Of a DNA stretch of 64,000 nt, positions 24,376-37,528 are shown one piece after another. The stretch's first letter is position 1; each line of letters begins with the position of its first letter. Source of the DNA: Garcia nutans (taxonomy: Eukaryota > Streptophyta > Magnoliopsida > Malpighiales > Euphorbiaceae); assembly GCA_947685225.1 (NCBI GenBank), contig CANTUV010000026.1:54335501-54399500 (forward strand), written 5' to 3'. A program made the position numbers and the translations under genes. The notes under the pieces were generated by a model that saw only the letters and a program-made list of their open reading frames with translations, was not told the origin of the DNA and did not search any database.

Positions 24376-26204
24376 GTTTTCTCATAAAAGTAAACAAATG
24401 TATGGCCCATCAAAGAGTAGATAACAAATAACTTTAGTAGGATTAATTAAATTGCCATACTATATTATAATGACTAAGCTTAAGCGATATAACTTACACT
24501 CCTTGACGATATTAGGCTTGAAAATACTCCAATTAATGAATTAGCACTGATTCTGTGTGAGAGCCAAGAAGAAGCTTGGAGAAATAGATACGTGAGGTAG
24601 ATCGATGTCAATCATAATCTTAAACTATAATTCTGCCAACATATGCATTTGCGTGGTCCCCTTTTGATCCCTTCCTTAATAGTAATTCAACAAAGAGAAT
24701 CCTGTGATCCAGGCTGATCTTCAGAGGATTCAGGAACACATGTAAAAATGTAGAAAATAATTAGACATCATATGATATAAATACTAGAGTATATATAAAT
24801 TATAATTTTTTGAATGTAGAGGTAAGTTTATATGATCTATTAATTTTTGCATATATATCACAAATAATGAAATATTAACTTTTTTTATTGAATATACACT
24901 TTTTGCTAGACTATGTCTCGGCATACGTGTACTGAAATTATTTTGTTTTTTGATTAAAGTTAAATTATTTATATTGAAATTAAAAGGCCTATACATAAAA
25001 ATGTTTTTTTATTTATAATCTAATATGGAGAAAAATATAACCTCAGTTTAATAAAATAAATACTAATAAACAAAACAGTAGTGTTGATACGTTTATTTTG
25101 TTGATTTTTAGTTAGTATTTTGGAAACCTAACCTTAGAGCTTTTAAAGTTGCAAAACTCATTTCTACATTAATGGTTCAATATATTTGTAGCTAATAGGC
25201 ATGAGATTACTATATATCTTAACACCCTCTTTCAAGCGGTAATTAGATAATGATAATTGTTGACATAATTTTTTTATATATATTAAGGACTCACCATATT
25301 TGTAGTTAATGCAGTTTATATGTTAACATGTTTAACCAAGCAAAGATTGCTTTTAAATTTGGGATGCATTGCTTGAGGGCAATTAAAGGCTTAAAGCGCA
25401 TCCAATGTCCAGTTATTGTTCTAATTTTCTATTTTCAAATATTACTTCAGGAATTACTTCTGGTAGCCGCAAAGCTATGCTTCCGTGTGTGTGTGTATAT
25501 ATATATATATACATTAATTTGAAAATATAAATTAAATACTTTCGAATTTCTTTGCAACATTTTAAAAAACATGCACATGTGCCTGTAATATGTATATAAT
25601 ATAGAAGTACTGTTATTAATTATCATTTTAAATTTTCGAATTAATTAGAGACTGTGGCTCCCACCATGAAGGAAAAAAAATCTATTATAATATATATTCT
25701 TAAAATTAGAGTAATTAATATTTTAATTTTTTTTGTTTCATACTTAAATTTAAAGATTCACAAATATCCTAATTTAAATATTGATTGGAAGAAAAATAAA
25801 TTAACAGATTATTGAAGTATAATAGAACGCCAATTTTCTTTTTCTTTGAGTAGAAGGGATAATAAATTTGATATCTTATACTTTTTTTATTAGTTTTTTT
25901 AATTAAATGTTAATATTTTTTTCTTTAGATAATATATATAGTTTTAAAGTTTCTCTTTAATTTTCAGTCTTGAGGATTTTCTACGTCATTTGAGATTTAA
26001 ATCACTGAAGAGGTGGTAGTCATAGAAGTTTGATTTTGTAAACACAAAAAGAATAAAGAAAAATGCTGTTTTTTTTTTCTTAAAGGAGTTTAAGATTAAA
26101 ATTAATCTACAAACTATTTTTTAAGTTCTCATCCTCAAATTATTTTTAATAAATAAGATTCTAGACTTAATAATCGCATAAACTGGTGATTAAAACATTT
26201 ATAA

Positions 26205-26470
26205 AGGGAAAAATTACACTTTATACTATTTTTTTATAAAATATTTTCATAGGTATTTTATCTATTTTATAAAAATATATAACAAACTTAAAATAAACCC
26301 ATAATAAACTTATAAAATTATCATATATATAATAAACTCATAATAAACTATATCAATTTAGCAAATTTGTTAATTAACGATAAATTCTTGTAAATTTAAA
26401 CATATTTTAAAAAATCTAATAAATTTGAAAATTTTTTATTTTTTATTTTTTTGCATTTTTTGTAAAACCC
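26205..26470 (+). repeat. AT-rich interspersed repeat, copy 2
   Basis: Same layout as 24116-24375: an AAATTACACTTTATAC entry, repeated ATAATAAACTCATAATAAAC words, and an exit at TTTTTTTGCATTTTTTGTAA. Confidence 0.45.
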
Positions 26471-28713
26471 CTCTTTATAAAGTGCATATAGATTCAGCTT
26501 AAAATACAAAATTCAAGTTTGTGTTTTAATCCCAACATAGCTAAAAAATAACAATAACAAAGAAAAAAAACTAATAGCATTGCATTGGTTTAACAACTAG
26601 CGATTAATCAGTGAAAATTCATCTTTGAAAGGGCAAGCATAACTAAAGATAAATGAGCTAGTGAGGGCAGAGAGGGGGTTTCAATGGTCTACAAATAGAT
26701 TGACGTGGCAGAGAATCTCTACTTTCCTTTTTTGAAGAATTCCACTTCATTTTGAATTATATATATATATATATATATTTGCGTCCAGAACCAAATGTGT
26801 TAGATGAATGTTCCCTTAATTACAAAGTAAATAAATAAATAAAATAAAGAAAGAACAGAAAGAAATGGACACAGGAAAATCAGTTCGCACGTTACCATTA
26901 ATTATTGAGATACATCCATCCTTATTCCCTTTCAGTGAAAAGGCCCTGTTTTTCCTTAGGAAATAATTTTTTTTATTTTAAAATTTTAAAAAAATATAGC
27001 CCATAATAATATAATAGAGATGTGAATGACGTAGGCCTTCAAGAGTAAATAGAAATGCAAACCCAACCACCGATTTCCAATTATTATTCTTTTTGCTGCA
27101 TTCGGCAGTTTCTCAGATGGCAGTGCTATTACCATTTTCCAATTGGGGCCGGCCGCCTAGTATATTTGCATGCTCTGCAGTGTATTTCTCAGGCTTCTTT
27201 TTCTTTTCTTTTTTATACAGAAGTAAATTTCAGTTAAAAAAAAGTAAAATCATGATTGATTGATTTTTAAAAATTTAGTACCATTTAAATTCATAATTTT
27301 AAAAATTCATAATTTTAACATTAATAGAGACGTTTTTGAATAATATAAATTAATTATGAATTATGTTTAAATTTATGGGTGGATAGAGTTTTTATTTTAA
27401 TTAAAATTTGATTGAGAATGGAACTATATCCAGAGATAAATAATAATATGAAATATACAGCATGCAGGATGCGGCGGGTCGGATCAGTGACCGCTGAGCA
27501 AGGTTGAGGGTTAAATAATTAAATTAATGATTTGCTGTTCAAAAAATTTGTTTTTAGATGTTAATTTTATTCTGTGCATGGTTATAACCAATGGAATTCA
27601 TAATGGCTATATTAGATGCGACGAGGCTATTTCTCAAGTATATATATATATATATATATTCTGTTCTTGCATTATTATATATCAGCATATGTAATTTTTT
27701 TTTCAAAAAAATAAAATAAATAATTTTTAAATATAAAATAAATATTTTATCATTTATTTGAATATTCTAGAATCATATTCTTAAAATGAGCAAGCTTTTT
27801 TGCTTTATCATTTCACATTTTGATACATTATCAAATAACAAATGTGCATCTTCCGTATCAGAATTTTGATTTTTATATTATTTATTTATTAATTAATAAT
27901 TAAATAATGAATACCAATTAATGCAACAGTATTCTTCTGGCAATCCATTTGGATAATTATTAGCAAGAAAAGAACATATCAAATAATTAATTAATTAACC
28001 ATATTTCACGTAAATAAAATAAAATACACACACGTATCAACTATTCTCAATCCGTATGCACTTGGTAAATTTTTTTTCCTCTATTGAGGCATGCACCTGA
28101 TAATTTCACATTCATTCCAAAATAAATAAATAAATAAATAAAAGTTTCCCCTTCCATAAGTAAGCGAGAATAATTGGTACATTAGTAAAAGATTTAATCT
28201 GAAATTTCAGGAATTAAAAAAAAAAACTAGATTTCATAAAATAAAGTTTCTGAATTTTTTAACAAAATAAAACAAATAATTGGATGCGGTTTAATATTGA
28301 CAATAATTACTGTCATCTACTATACATTAAAAAAAATAGATAACATGTCATTGTTTTTAACCTATTAGAGTCTTTAAATTAATAATATGGTCAGGTACTC
28401 AGACAACCCATGCCATCATAAACAAATAAGAAATATAGAAGTTAAGATATGGGAGAATTTTTTATTTATTTTTCAGACACAAGGATACGGAGAAATTATT
28501 GGATCTATTAAATTATAGATACATGCATGAAACGCATCTAAATATAAAAATGAACAAATAAATCTTATGTAAGTGGAACTGGAAGTACATTGTATTTAGT
28601 GTTTGATGCTCCATAAAATTATAAATTTTATTCTGAGATCACAAAATTATATGATCTTAATCAAAATCAAATAGATAAAATATGTAATTGAAATATTATT
28701 TTATTGCGGTAAC

Positions 28714-29012
28714 TATTAACAGTACTCCTCATATCTCAAAGGTGCAACACGTTAGTATTGGAAATGATAAGGTTGCCCTCAAAATATGGATTCTCAAAAA
28801 TTTGAATGAGATATGTGATAAAGATAAGGATAGTTATTGAGTAGCTAATTCCTATATAATCGGTAGTTATCTGTTTTTTTATTATTTTTCCTCTATTTAA
28901 ATCATTCTGCTTATGTTGTTTTTTGTAATTGATTAATAAAGCTTATGACCTTCATCATATAATAAAAGATAGTATTATTTTGTTTCTTTTTATTATTCTA
29001 CTATTTTCTTCT
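28714..29012 (+). repeat. 5' LTR of TRIM-like element 1 (299 bp)
   Basis: Near-identical to 29880-30106 except for about 72 bp (near 28900-28970) missing from the other copy. A TATA-like CTATATAATC occurs near 28852. Confidence 0.85.
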
Positions 29013-29024
29013 TGGTATCAGAGC
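29013..29024 (+). promoter_or_regulatory. primer binding site of TRIM-like element 1
   Basis: TGGTATCAGAGC, a perfect copia-type initiator Met-tRNA complement, directly abutting the LTR. Confidence 0.92.
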
Positions 29025-29507
29025 CTGAAGGACCTAAACATGTCCTTAAACTGCAACCATCCAAAACTTTACCTTTATTAATCATTTCTTCTTTAGTTCA
29101 TCAAGCCATTTAAGATATTTAATTATTTCCGTTTCTCTTAATCGTTAGAAAACCAAAGGCCCTAATCGACAGAACTTCAAATCATCTATCCATATCCCAA
29201 ATGGCAGAAACTCAACTCTTCAAACTGCAGATGATCAATTGTTGATAGTAATCTCAAAATTGGAAAAAAAAACTTTGCGCAAATTGAATGTTTCTTCCAA
29301 TACGTAAATCATAAGGGTTTTCTTTCCAGACTTTCAAATGTCTTTTATCTCCTTCCAGACTTCTAAATCACTGTAATTTTCTTTTTCTTTTGTGTTATAT
29401 ATATATATATATTGGTTCAGTTCTATTTGTTCCAAATGCTTCTTCATACTTCAATTGACAGAATTGTAAGTCATATTTCAGAAAAATAAAAAAGGTTCCA
29501 TCTTCAA

Positions 29508-29641
29508 TCTCACACAACACAGTTTCATTGTGTTGAGAACAAACAAAAATCCTAATCTCGCACAACACAGTTTCATTGTGTAGAGAACAAACAAAAATTC
29601 CAATCTCACACAACACAATTTCGTTGTGTAGAGAACAACCA
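29508..29641 (+). repeat. 2.8 tandem copies of a 48-bp hairpin-forming unit
   Basis: Units start at 29508, 29556 and 29604. The first has a perfect 7-bp stem CAACACA...TGTGTTG; the others have slightly imperfect forms. They lie in the internal region of the TRIM-like element. On the minus strand they encode a short repeated peptide (VLCEIxIFVCSxHNET), probably without meaning. Confidence 0.9.
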
Positions 29642-29879
29642 ATTCAAAGAAAAATCACACAAATGGCAAACGTCTGGTCATTTTCAAGAAAGTTACGGAC
29701 TTGTCAGTGGGATTTAAAATTTCATTTTTCATTTATTTTATTTTATTTTTCAAGTGGTTTGGAGGCATTAAGAATCAGAAGAAACTCGCATACTTGTCAA
29801 TGGATTGAAAAAAAAAACTTCCCATGCAGTTTGAGAAGCATAGAGAATCACAAAAACCTCGGCTCAGTTTGCGGGAGGA

Positions 29880-30106
29880 TATTAACAGTACTCCTCCTAT
29901 CTCAAAGGTGCAACACGTTAGTATTGAGAATGATAAGGTTGCCCTCAAAATATGGACTCTCAAAAATTTGAAGGAGATATGTGATAAAGATCAGGATAGT
30001 CATTGAGTAGCTAATTCCTATATAATCGGTAGTTATCTGTTTTTTATTATTTTTCCTCTATGATAATATTATTTTGTTTCTTTTTATTATTCTACTCTTT
30101 TCTTCT
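29880..30106 (+). repeat. 3' LTR of TRIM-like element 1 (227 bp)
   Basis: Second LTR, internally deleted relative to the first, followed by target duplication GTAAC. Confidence 0.85.
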
Positions 30107-30111
30107 GTAAC

Positions 30112-31004
30112 TTATTATTCTATTTCAAATCACCTATCAAGTAATAAGAAAGAAATATATCAATAATAATTTTTTGATAATTGAAAATAAAAAAAAAATG
30201 ATACTAATTCTCTTCCTCTCACTATCTATAATTTTAAAGGAGGATATTTTTACGAATCCATAACTGTTTTCCACAGTAAGCGTTGAATAATATACTGTTA
30301 AATGTTGCAGCATTTTAACTCTTATATGAATGAAAAATACTGTTCCCACGGTACCTGTTTCTAGATTATAATCAAATTTGTCAAGAAATTTAATTTTTCT
30401 CATAAAAGAAAAGGCTTCACGCGTTGCTTTGACTACTTATATATGAGCTAGAGGAAAACCAATTTGCTAAATAGTTCAATAGTTTCAAATTCAGTTTTCA
30501 TTTGATTATTTCAATTAATTGTAAGGCGTATTTTTAATTAAGTGAGTGTATGATAAACTCCTCACTCATTTTTTTTTTCGTTTTATGAGCAGTGTTTTAG
30601 TCATTATATAAAAATATATAATAAATCAATAATACAATCATTATAAAATTATATGCATAATAAATTATATGAATTTAATAAATTTATAAACTAATTGTAA
30701 AATTTGATAAATTTAAAAATATTTTAAAATTTTAGTAAACTTTATAATTTTTTTCTGGTAGAAAATCCAACTCATAATTTATAAAATTATGAGATAAAAA
30801 CAAAGTCCAAATTATAACGAGAACCCAAAACAGTCACAGGCTTTTTGTTAAGGCAGAATATTGTCCTATGGGCTATTGATTATTAGAGTTATGTCCTTTC
30901 TTTTGCAAGCCCATGGTGCTGGCCGGATAACTGGGAAGTGAGAAAAAGAATAGAACCGTACGTAAAGCATAATTTAATATAAATACATAATATATGGATA
31001 TAAT
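30112..31004. other. intergenic
   Basis: AT-rich. It includes a short member of the ATAATAAA-word repeat at about 30597-30760. An 88-codon minus-strand frame at 30137-30403 has no recognisable features. Confidence 0.55.
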
Positions 31005-31584
31005 GGACTAAAGCCGAACCAAATTTTAAAAAACTTAAACTCGACTCGTTATAAAATAATTAAGTTTGAATTTAAATTCGAATTAAATATGAGCGAAGCT
31101 CGAGCTTATATTGAACCAACTCATGTATCATATATTTTGAGTTTAAACTTAAGCTTGATTTAAATAAATTTAGCCATTTATTTTTTCCATCTTATCACAG
31201 AAAAAAAATATTAAAAATATTATTTTTTATGAAAGATAAATAATATAATTATAAATTAATAAAAATATTATATTATATTAATTAAATTACTTAATTATTT
31301 TATATTTTATATTATTTATCATATATATCATATATTAATAAATTATATAATTTAATATATATAAATTAAATTATATATTTTTAATATAATATAATAAATG
31401 ATCTAACTTACAAGATTAACTCAGAAGCTTTTTAAATGAGTCAATTTCCGAATTAACAAACCGAATATCTTTTAGTCTAAGTTTTGCTCATTTCATAAAT
31501 GAATAGTTTGAGCTCGAACTTGAACGAGCTTTTACCAAGCCAAAATTTAAACTAAATTTGAATAATTTAACTAATTTATAATCC
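31005..31584 (+). mobile_element. hAT-like non-autonomous element, copy 2
   Basis: Same order of blocks as 23192-23809: GGACTAAAGCCGAACC, then AACTTAAACTCGACTC, a long AT core, GAGCTCGAACTTGAACGAGC, and an end at ...ATAATCC. It is more diverged, and the 8-bp flanks match poorly. Confidence 0.5.
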
Positions 31585-32402
31585 TACATATTACATATAA
31601 TTTAAATAATAAATTTATATTCAATTTCTCTGCCTGAAAAACTAGACCTAGGGGTCATGTTATCATATTTAATGGAAGCCCTATAGGAAATTAAAGGATA
31701 TTAAGCACGGCCCAACCCAATATTATTGTGCAGTGTTACGGAGACCAAAACATTCTGTTCAAATGCCAAGCACAATACATTGCGTGACTTCTTGCCTTGT
31801 TTAATTTTGGGATTCATGCGAAAATAGTAAAAACAATATTTTGCAAAATTTTCACTTTTTTATAAACATATCCATTTTTAAAATTTTAAATTTAAAAATA
31901 TCTTACTTTCAGATGTATGGACACAAAAATTAAAAATATTTAAAAAAATATTAAAAAATGATATGATGTAAATTCCTTTTTAATTTTAACTAATTTCTAA
32001 ACATTTTATCTATTTATTAATTGGCATTTTTTTATTTTTATTTTTATCGGCGAACTAAAATATGTTTTTATTTTTATTTTATGAAACGTGAACATCAAAC
32101 TTGACGAACTTATTTATTTGCTTTTGATTTGAATATACGTTCTTTATTTTATATTAGCATTGAAGAAGACGAGCCCTTCCCAACTCTCAAAAATAAAATA
32201 TTTCACATACTGCTACACTTTATCTTTCTTTTTTCTATATAGATTTATTCATTATCAACTTATACACAAAAATCATAAGGTACATATAGAACAAGCAAAT
32301 TTAATTAATTCAATAAATATATAAAATAGATATTTGCATATTAATATTGTTATATATATTTTTTTTAAATTATGAACTTGAATATTTGTAAAGGTATTGA
32401 TC
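31585..32402. other. intergenic, nothing recognised
   Basis: AT-rich, no signal seen. Confidence 0.6.
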
Positions 32403-32454
32403 AAGGAGAATGTAGTATATAGACTGGAGAAAAAAAAATCAAAATGAGAGAACC

Positions 32455-34146
32455 ATGAGAGGAAACCATGGTGAGCCTTCGTCCTGTCCTCATCCGCCCT
32501 TCAATAATAATCTGTACCTGCATCCCAAATCTAATCATCATGTAAACCCTTATCTCAAAAGTCTGTCCTTTCGCAAGGACATCCTCGGTGAAGATGATCG
32601 ATGCAAACAAGCTAATTTGGGCTCAGACTGGAGAAAGAACTTCATATCATTATTTATTAACTTCCTTCCATTGGGCATCTCGTCAAGAGACCTTCACTAT
32701 ATTTTCAGTAAGTATGGTAAAGTGTATGATGCGTTTGTTTCCAGGAAACTTAGGAATGACAACAATTTGATATACGACTTTGTCAGATTTAAAACACACA
32801 TTGAAGCAGATAGGGCCATTTTAGAAACTAATGGTTCCTTCTACAAGCGACAGAGAATTTGGGTAAAATATGTTGACTCTCATCAGGCGCCTCAAGGTAG
32901 ACATAGAAAGGATTTTCTGTCTGTTAGACAACTCAAAGACTCTTCTGCTGTTGTTGGCACAAAGACTTCAAGCCTTCCTTCGCTGATATTGTGAAGAAAG
33001 ATAATATAAACGTTCATATGGCCTCAATATGTGATTCTTCTGTCTTCTCCTTCTCCACGAAGGATTGTGATAACTCTAGGCTAGATGTTGTCTTGGCTGG
33101 CGAATTGATTGTTGTAGATCACCTCCTTCATCTACAAAACTTTTTCAACAAGAGATGCTTGTTGATTTGTAATATAGTGCCACTGGGTGGTAAATTAGTT
33201 CTAATTATTTTTAATAGCAGTCAGGATTTGAAAGAGTTTTTAAGGAAGTATCAAGCTTGGTCACTAGAAAGGTTTAGTTATGTTAGAAGATGGGATAAGA
33301 AAGTGGTAGCTCATGATAGATTCACTTGGCTATGATTGGATCATATTCCCTTTCATGCCTGGGATGTTAAGTTCTTTTCCTTGATCTCTAAAAAATGGGG
33401 CTCTTATCTAATGTCGGATAAGGAGACGGGTAATAAAGATAGACTTGACTGTGCTAGAATCCTTATATCAACAGACAAGGACAATATTGCAGAAACTATC
33501 CCAGTCTTAATTGATGAGGATCTTTATTACATCGAGGTATCTGAGGAGCAAGGTCCACTAGCCAACTTTCTTGCAGCGAAGCCAGATTTTTTCTCTCCTG
33601 CTAACTCTTCGATGATCGTCTCGGCACGTGAGCATTACCAAAGTTCATCTCCTGTTGTTCGTGCCCATTCTGTTTTTGACAGTCCCACTATCCTTGAGTT
33701 ACCAAAATCGAAGAGCCATTGTCTCCTTGCATCAGACCCCTTCCCTAGCGACAAACACAGGTCCTACACCACTAGAAACTGCTCCCTACCTTCATCATGA
33801 GCCACATGCTCCTGATCCCGTTCTATTGTAAGCTGCTCCAAACTTTCAACATGCTGCGTCACTTGGGCCTTTGGAGAATTTTCAGGATACTACCTCACTT
33901 GGCCTTATTGCCCAAGAGAAAGCTGATAACCATATTCCGCTTACCTTAAATCAGAACATTGACCACGTGCAAAACATTCCTGACAAGTGGAATGCACTAT
34001 CTGGAACTTCTCTACCCATCTCCACTAACCAAGAGTTCCCTTCACCAAAGAGCCTATATCCTCTTGGCTCGCCACACCTAACACCTGCAGTAGTGGAAGA
34101 CACACTTGCAGCTCCACTAAAAGATGTTCCTCTAATCCTCCGCTAA
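32455..34146 (+). pseudogene. LINE ORF1-like protein, N-terminal and middle part (RRM, DUF4283-like)
   Basis: ORF1 of a plant LINE with an RNA-recognition motif. The first piece (32455-32994) has RNP2 LFINFLP at residues about 67-72 and RNP1 IYDFVRF at 106-112, the two signature strands of an RRM. A frameshift near 32950 leads into DFKPSFADIVKK, the SFADxV linker common in plant LINE ORF1 proteins. Then comes a DUF4283-like region at 32991-33800, interrupted by TGA at 33333-33335, containing IPFHAWDVKFFSLISKKWG and LDCARILIST. Further frameshifts follow, and a Pro/Ser/His-rich tail runs to 34146. The role in live relatives is RNA binding in the transposition particle. The multiple lesions make this copy inactive. 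Confidence 0.8.
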
Positions 34147-34152
34147 TTTTTT

Positions 34153-37028
34153 TATAATACCTAGATAAAATGAAAATTTTAGTAGCTTAAATATTATTTA
34201 AATTAATAAATAAAGTGAAAAAAAAATTTGGTTGAAATAAAATTTTAATGTATCAAATTAATATAAATAAAAATTGTAAAAGTATTTGAATTAAAAAACT
34301 CTATAATTTATAATATCTGTAAATCAAATCAACTAACTATAAGTTATTAAATAATTAATTATATTTACATATAAACTATTAGAAAAATAAAATGACATAT
34401 TAGAGTGATAAAAGAATTATTTATATACAAAGAAGTGAACTTTATATGTTATTAAAGTAATAGAAATAAAAATTTTAAAGTAATTTAGTTACGATGTTAA
34501 CTAGTATGTATAAAAATCTTAAAGTATTATACTTAAAATGTATCATAATTTAATTAATAATATTTTAACATAATAATATATATATATATATATATAAATC
34601 ATATAAGATAACTTAAAATTGAAATTAAAAGTGAAAATAACTTTAAAAAAATTAATACAAGTATAAGTAGTAAATTATAGTGTGAAATAACTAAAAGGAC
34701 ATTCAAGTTAACAAATGAGTATTTAAGACTTGATGGGTAAAATAAATATTTCATCCATTTAATTCTCAATTATTTTTTCTGCCAAATTAAGTGAGTGACT
34801 CATCTCTTTTGAATAGTAATAGAGGCTAAAAAATATGATTAAAATTTTTATTCTTATCTTTTATTCTTTCCTTTTCTTATCTCTATCAAAGTACGTCCAT
34901 ATATATCAAGACTCTCTCTTTTTTCAAAAGCCAAAAACTATTTCTAGGCTAGTTTCTTATATTTAGAAGTGATCCAAAGTGAAAAATTAAATCAACAAAG
35001 TGATATAAAGGCAAAGAAAACAAATAAACTCTTAAAGGTAAGAATATAGAAATTCTAAATCTTAATGTTTTATTTTATTTTATTTTTCTAACTTCAAATC
35101 TATTATTTATTGAATCTGAGTTAAAAATTATCATTTATACATATTAATTAAGTATTTAGGATGTTAAAAAATTGATTTATATTAAAAGAAATTGAAAGGA
35201 ATGAAGCTAAAAATCTAATACTCAAATCTGTCCAAATATTATAGCTTGAACTTTTAATAATTTAGCTATTGTGTTTTATTTATTTCAATATGCAAACAAG
35301 CTTTAAAATTCATAAAAATTTACAGAAAGTTGTATTTGGATGTTGAAAATCCTGTGGTAAAAGAGAAATCAAAATGATGAGAAAAAATTAGTAAGTAATT
35401 ACATAAACATAAGCTGCTCATTTTAATAGTCTGAATGAATACCACTGAACTTTTGCTGTTGTGTTTGAATTATTTACCTATATAAATAAACTCTATAATT
35501 TGTAAAAATTTACAGAGAGGTCATATATGATGTTAGAAATATGCTGAAAAAATTTCAGGGCAAATGAATTAGAAGAAATTAATATACAATTAAATGAATA
35601 CAAACTACTCAAATGCTGAAATTTAAGTATTTTGTTGATTTGAGACTGAATTGATTATAATAAAATATATTTGATTTGGTCATAAATGTAAGCATATTAT
35701 AGATAAATATAAAGTTTAATATGTGTATTTAATGTTTCTAAAAGTACAAATATTAATTTAATGAATAAGTAAATCAAATAACTTGAGAAAGTCAATGCAT
35801 TTATAATATGCATATGACACATATTTAAAACTTACTTAGTCTTATTATAATATAATTTTGTGATATTTAAATTCATAATTATAAAATAAATCTTAAAACA
35901 TATTAAGAGTCTAAAACAAGGCATAAATGCTCAATAAATAATTAAAATAAAAATGACTAATAATAAATAAAAAATAATCTAAATAAGCGATTTATGCGTG
36001 GATATAAATATAGGTTGAGTATAACCAACGAACCAATCAATAATTCTCAATGACTTAGAGGAATCAAATTTGTATATTCAAGGTGAGTTATGGTGTTCAC
36101 CCTTTTTCTTTGTCACTTCAGAATTTTTTGAAGAAATTTGAACCATTGTTAATATATGAGCCATTTGATACCATTTGTTACTTGTGTTCTTGTAATTATG
36201 AATTGTGAAAAATAATGTGTCTTTTAGGCTTATGTGATCATACCAAGCCTTTGGTTTAACCAATGTGACAGAATCCCAACTTGATGGGGGCTATACCATC
36301 AGGCTATATGCATATAGAGATTTGTGTTAAAAGGGTAGTAACTAATGCTCTATATGTGTGTGATATGTGGTAACACTGAAATATACATAGTGGTATATTT
36401 TCTTCAGTGCTATTGATATGCGTTATATGTCATATTATGTAATTTGCTTTTATGATATTGGTTCAGTTATTATAGATTTTTCTTGTGTATTGAATTTTAT
36501 TATTATATATTTATTGTGCAGCCTTCTTATTTATTTATTATCTTTGAAATATTGTTATTGTGTATCCCATCTTTATGACACTGTAATCTCGCTGAATTGA
36601 CGACTCACCACATCGTCTATGATTTCAGATAGAGTTGACCCAGAATCATCAGTTTCTTGAATTCTTCTTTCAGCAAGAAGCTTGAGAATAATGTAATTAA
36701 CAAATACTATCATATGTAATTAAATAATTATATTTGTGATATATTCTAGTTGCTTCGTAATACTATTATGAATAGTTTAGTAAATTATGAAAGTAAACCA
36801 TAATGTAATAAAAATATTTATATATAATATATAATATGAAAATAAATATATAATAATATGTCATAAAATTTTGAGTAAATAATATAAGTTATAAAATTTT
36901 AATTCATTAGTGTAATTAATAAATATGTATAAATATATAAATTAGTTGAATTCTACGTGTTGTCTGATAATTTTAAACCTATTTAGATTTTACGATCATC
37001 ACATTACTTCTAAAAATAGAGTATGACA
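34153..37028. mobile_element. 2.9-kb non-coding island inside the LINE, possible long solo LTR
   Basis: It interrupts the LINE ORF1 tail: sequence similar to that tail (EPHA/PLG-type repeats) resumes at about 37042. The termini are complementary: TATAATACC at the left and ...GTATGACA at the right. This resembles the TGTAATACC...GGTATTACA ends of some long-LTR gypsy elements. No coding frame longer than about 60 codons is present. A 5-bp target duplication is not evident, so a solo LTR is an inference. Confidence 0.4.
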
Positions 37029-37035
37029 TCTCCTT

Positions 37036-37293
37036 TCCCCAGTGGCAAACAAGACTTCGGCCCCACTAGTTGCTGTTCCCCATTGTCAGCAAGAACCGCA
37101 TGCTTCTTCTGTTGTGCCACTTGGGCATGTTGAGGGTAATTATCAACTGTCAATCGTTGAACCTAGCCAGGTTCAACCTCTTGCCACATGTTATTCAAAT
37201 GTTCCAATAGAGCCTGCTACTTTTGCCGAGTTTAACGCGGCATCTGCTTTGGATTTTGGCAAATTGAATTTCGTCCCTTTAATCAAGGGATCT
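37036..37293 (+). pseudogene. LINE ORF1 tail, segment before copia element C
   Basis: Continues the Pro/His/Val-rich ORF1 tail (HCQQEPHASSVVPLGHVEG), related in composition to the segment around 33790-33900. It is broken by insertion of element C after GGGATCT. Confidence 0.65.
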
Positions 37294-37528
37294 TGATGAA
37301 GTTAGAATGAGAGAAACGACAGAGAGCAGAGAGCAGATAAGTGTTTTTAGGTTAAGTTGAGAAATGTTTTATTTATATACGATCCATGTTTGTATTCAGG
37401 TCAAGTATAGTCCACGCTCACATCCAATACACAATCCACGTGTATATACAACAGCCATATAAATACTTGTACAGTTAGTTGTGAATGTAATTGAGAATAC
37501 ATTTTTACAAATTTCCTTTTTCTGTTCA
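37294..37528 (+). repeat. 5' LTR of element C (235 bp)
   Basis: 98.3 percent identical to 41923-42157. Very short for a copia LTR. Contains TTTATTTATATACG as a possible TATA region. Confidence 0.97.

Larger units (their letters stand above)
23818..28713. other. intergenic
   Basis: Gene-free by eye. It contains two members of an AT-rich interspersed repeat (24116-24375 and 26205-26470), AT microsatellites (about 25497-25510, 26757-26779, 27639-27659), and short open frames (24784-24996, 25328-25522, 27055-27237) without recognisable features. Confidence 0.55.
28714..30106 (+). mobile_element. small non-autonomous LTR retrotransposon (TRIM-like), TA...CT termini
   Basis: A 1393-bp element with two direct terminal repeats (28714-29012 and 29880-30106). 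A perfect 12-base primer site TGGTATCAGAGC follows the first repeat directly (29013-29024). A purine tract GCGGGAGGA sits immediately before the second. The 5-bp target duplication is GTAAC (28709-28713 and 30107-30111). The LTRs start TATTAACAG and end TTCTTCT, not TG...CA. The internal 867 bp holds a short ATG-initiated frame just after the leader (29202) resembling a gag start (MAETQLFKL) that stops within about 15 codons. No protease, integrase or RT is present, so it would depend on enzymes from another element. Confidence 0.85.

Noticed and set aside
29576..29971. 131-codon frame across the TRIM-like element
   Set aside because: It starts in tandem repeats, crosses the purine tract and runs into the LTR, with no similarity to Gag or any domain.
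36418..36600. 60-codon hydrophobic frame in the LINE island
   Set aside because: T-rich sequence gives apparent membrane segments by chance; no start context or homologue recognised.
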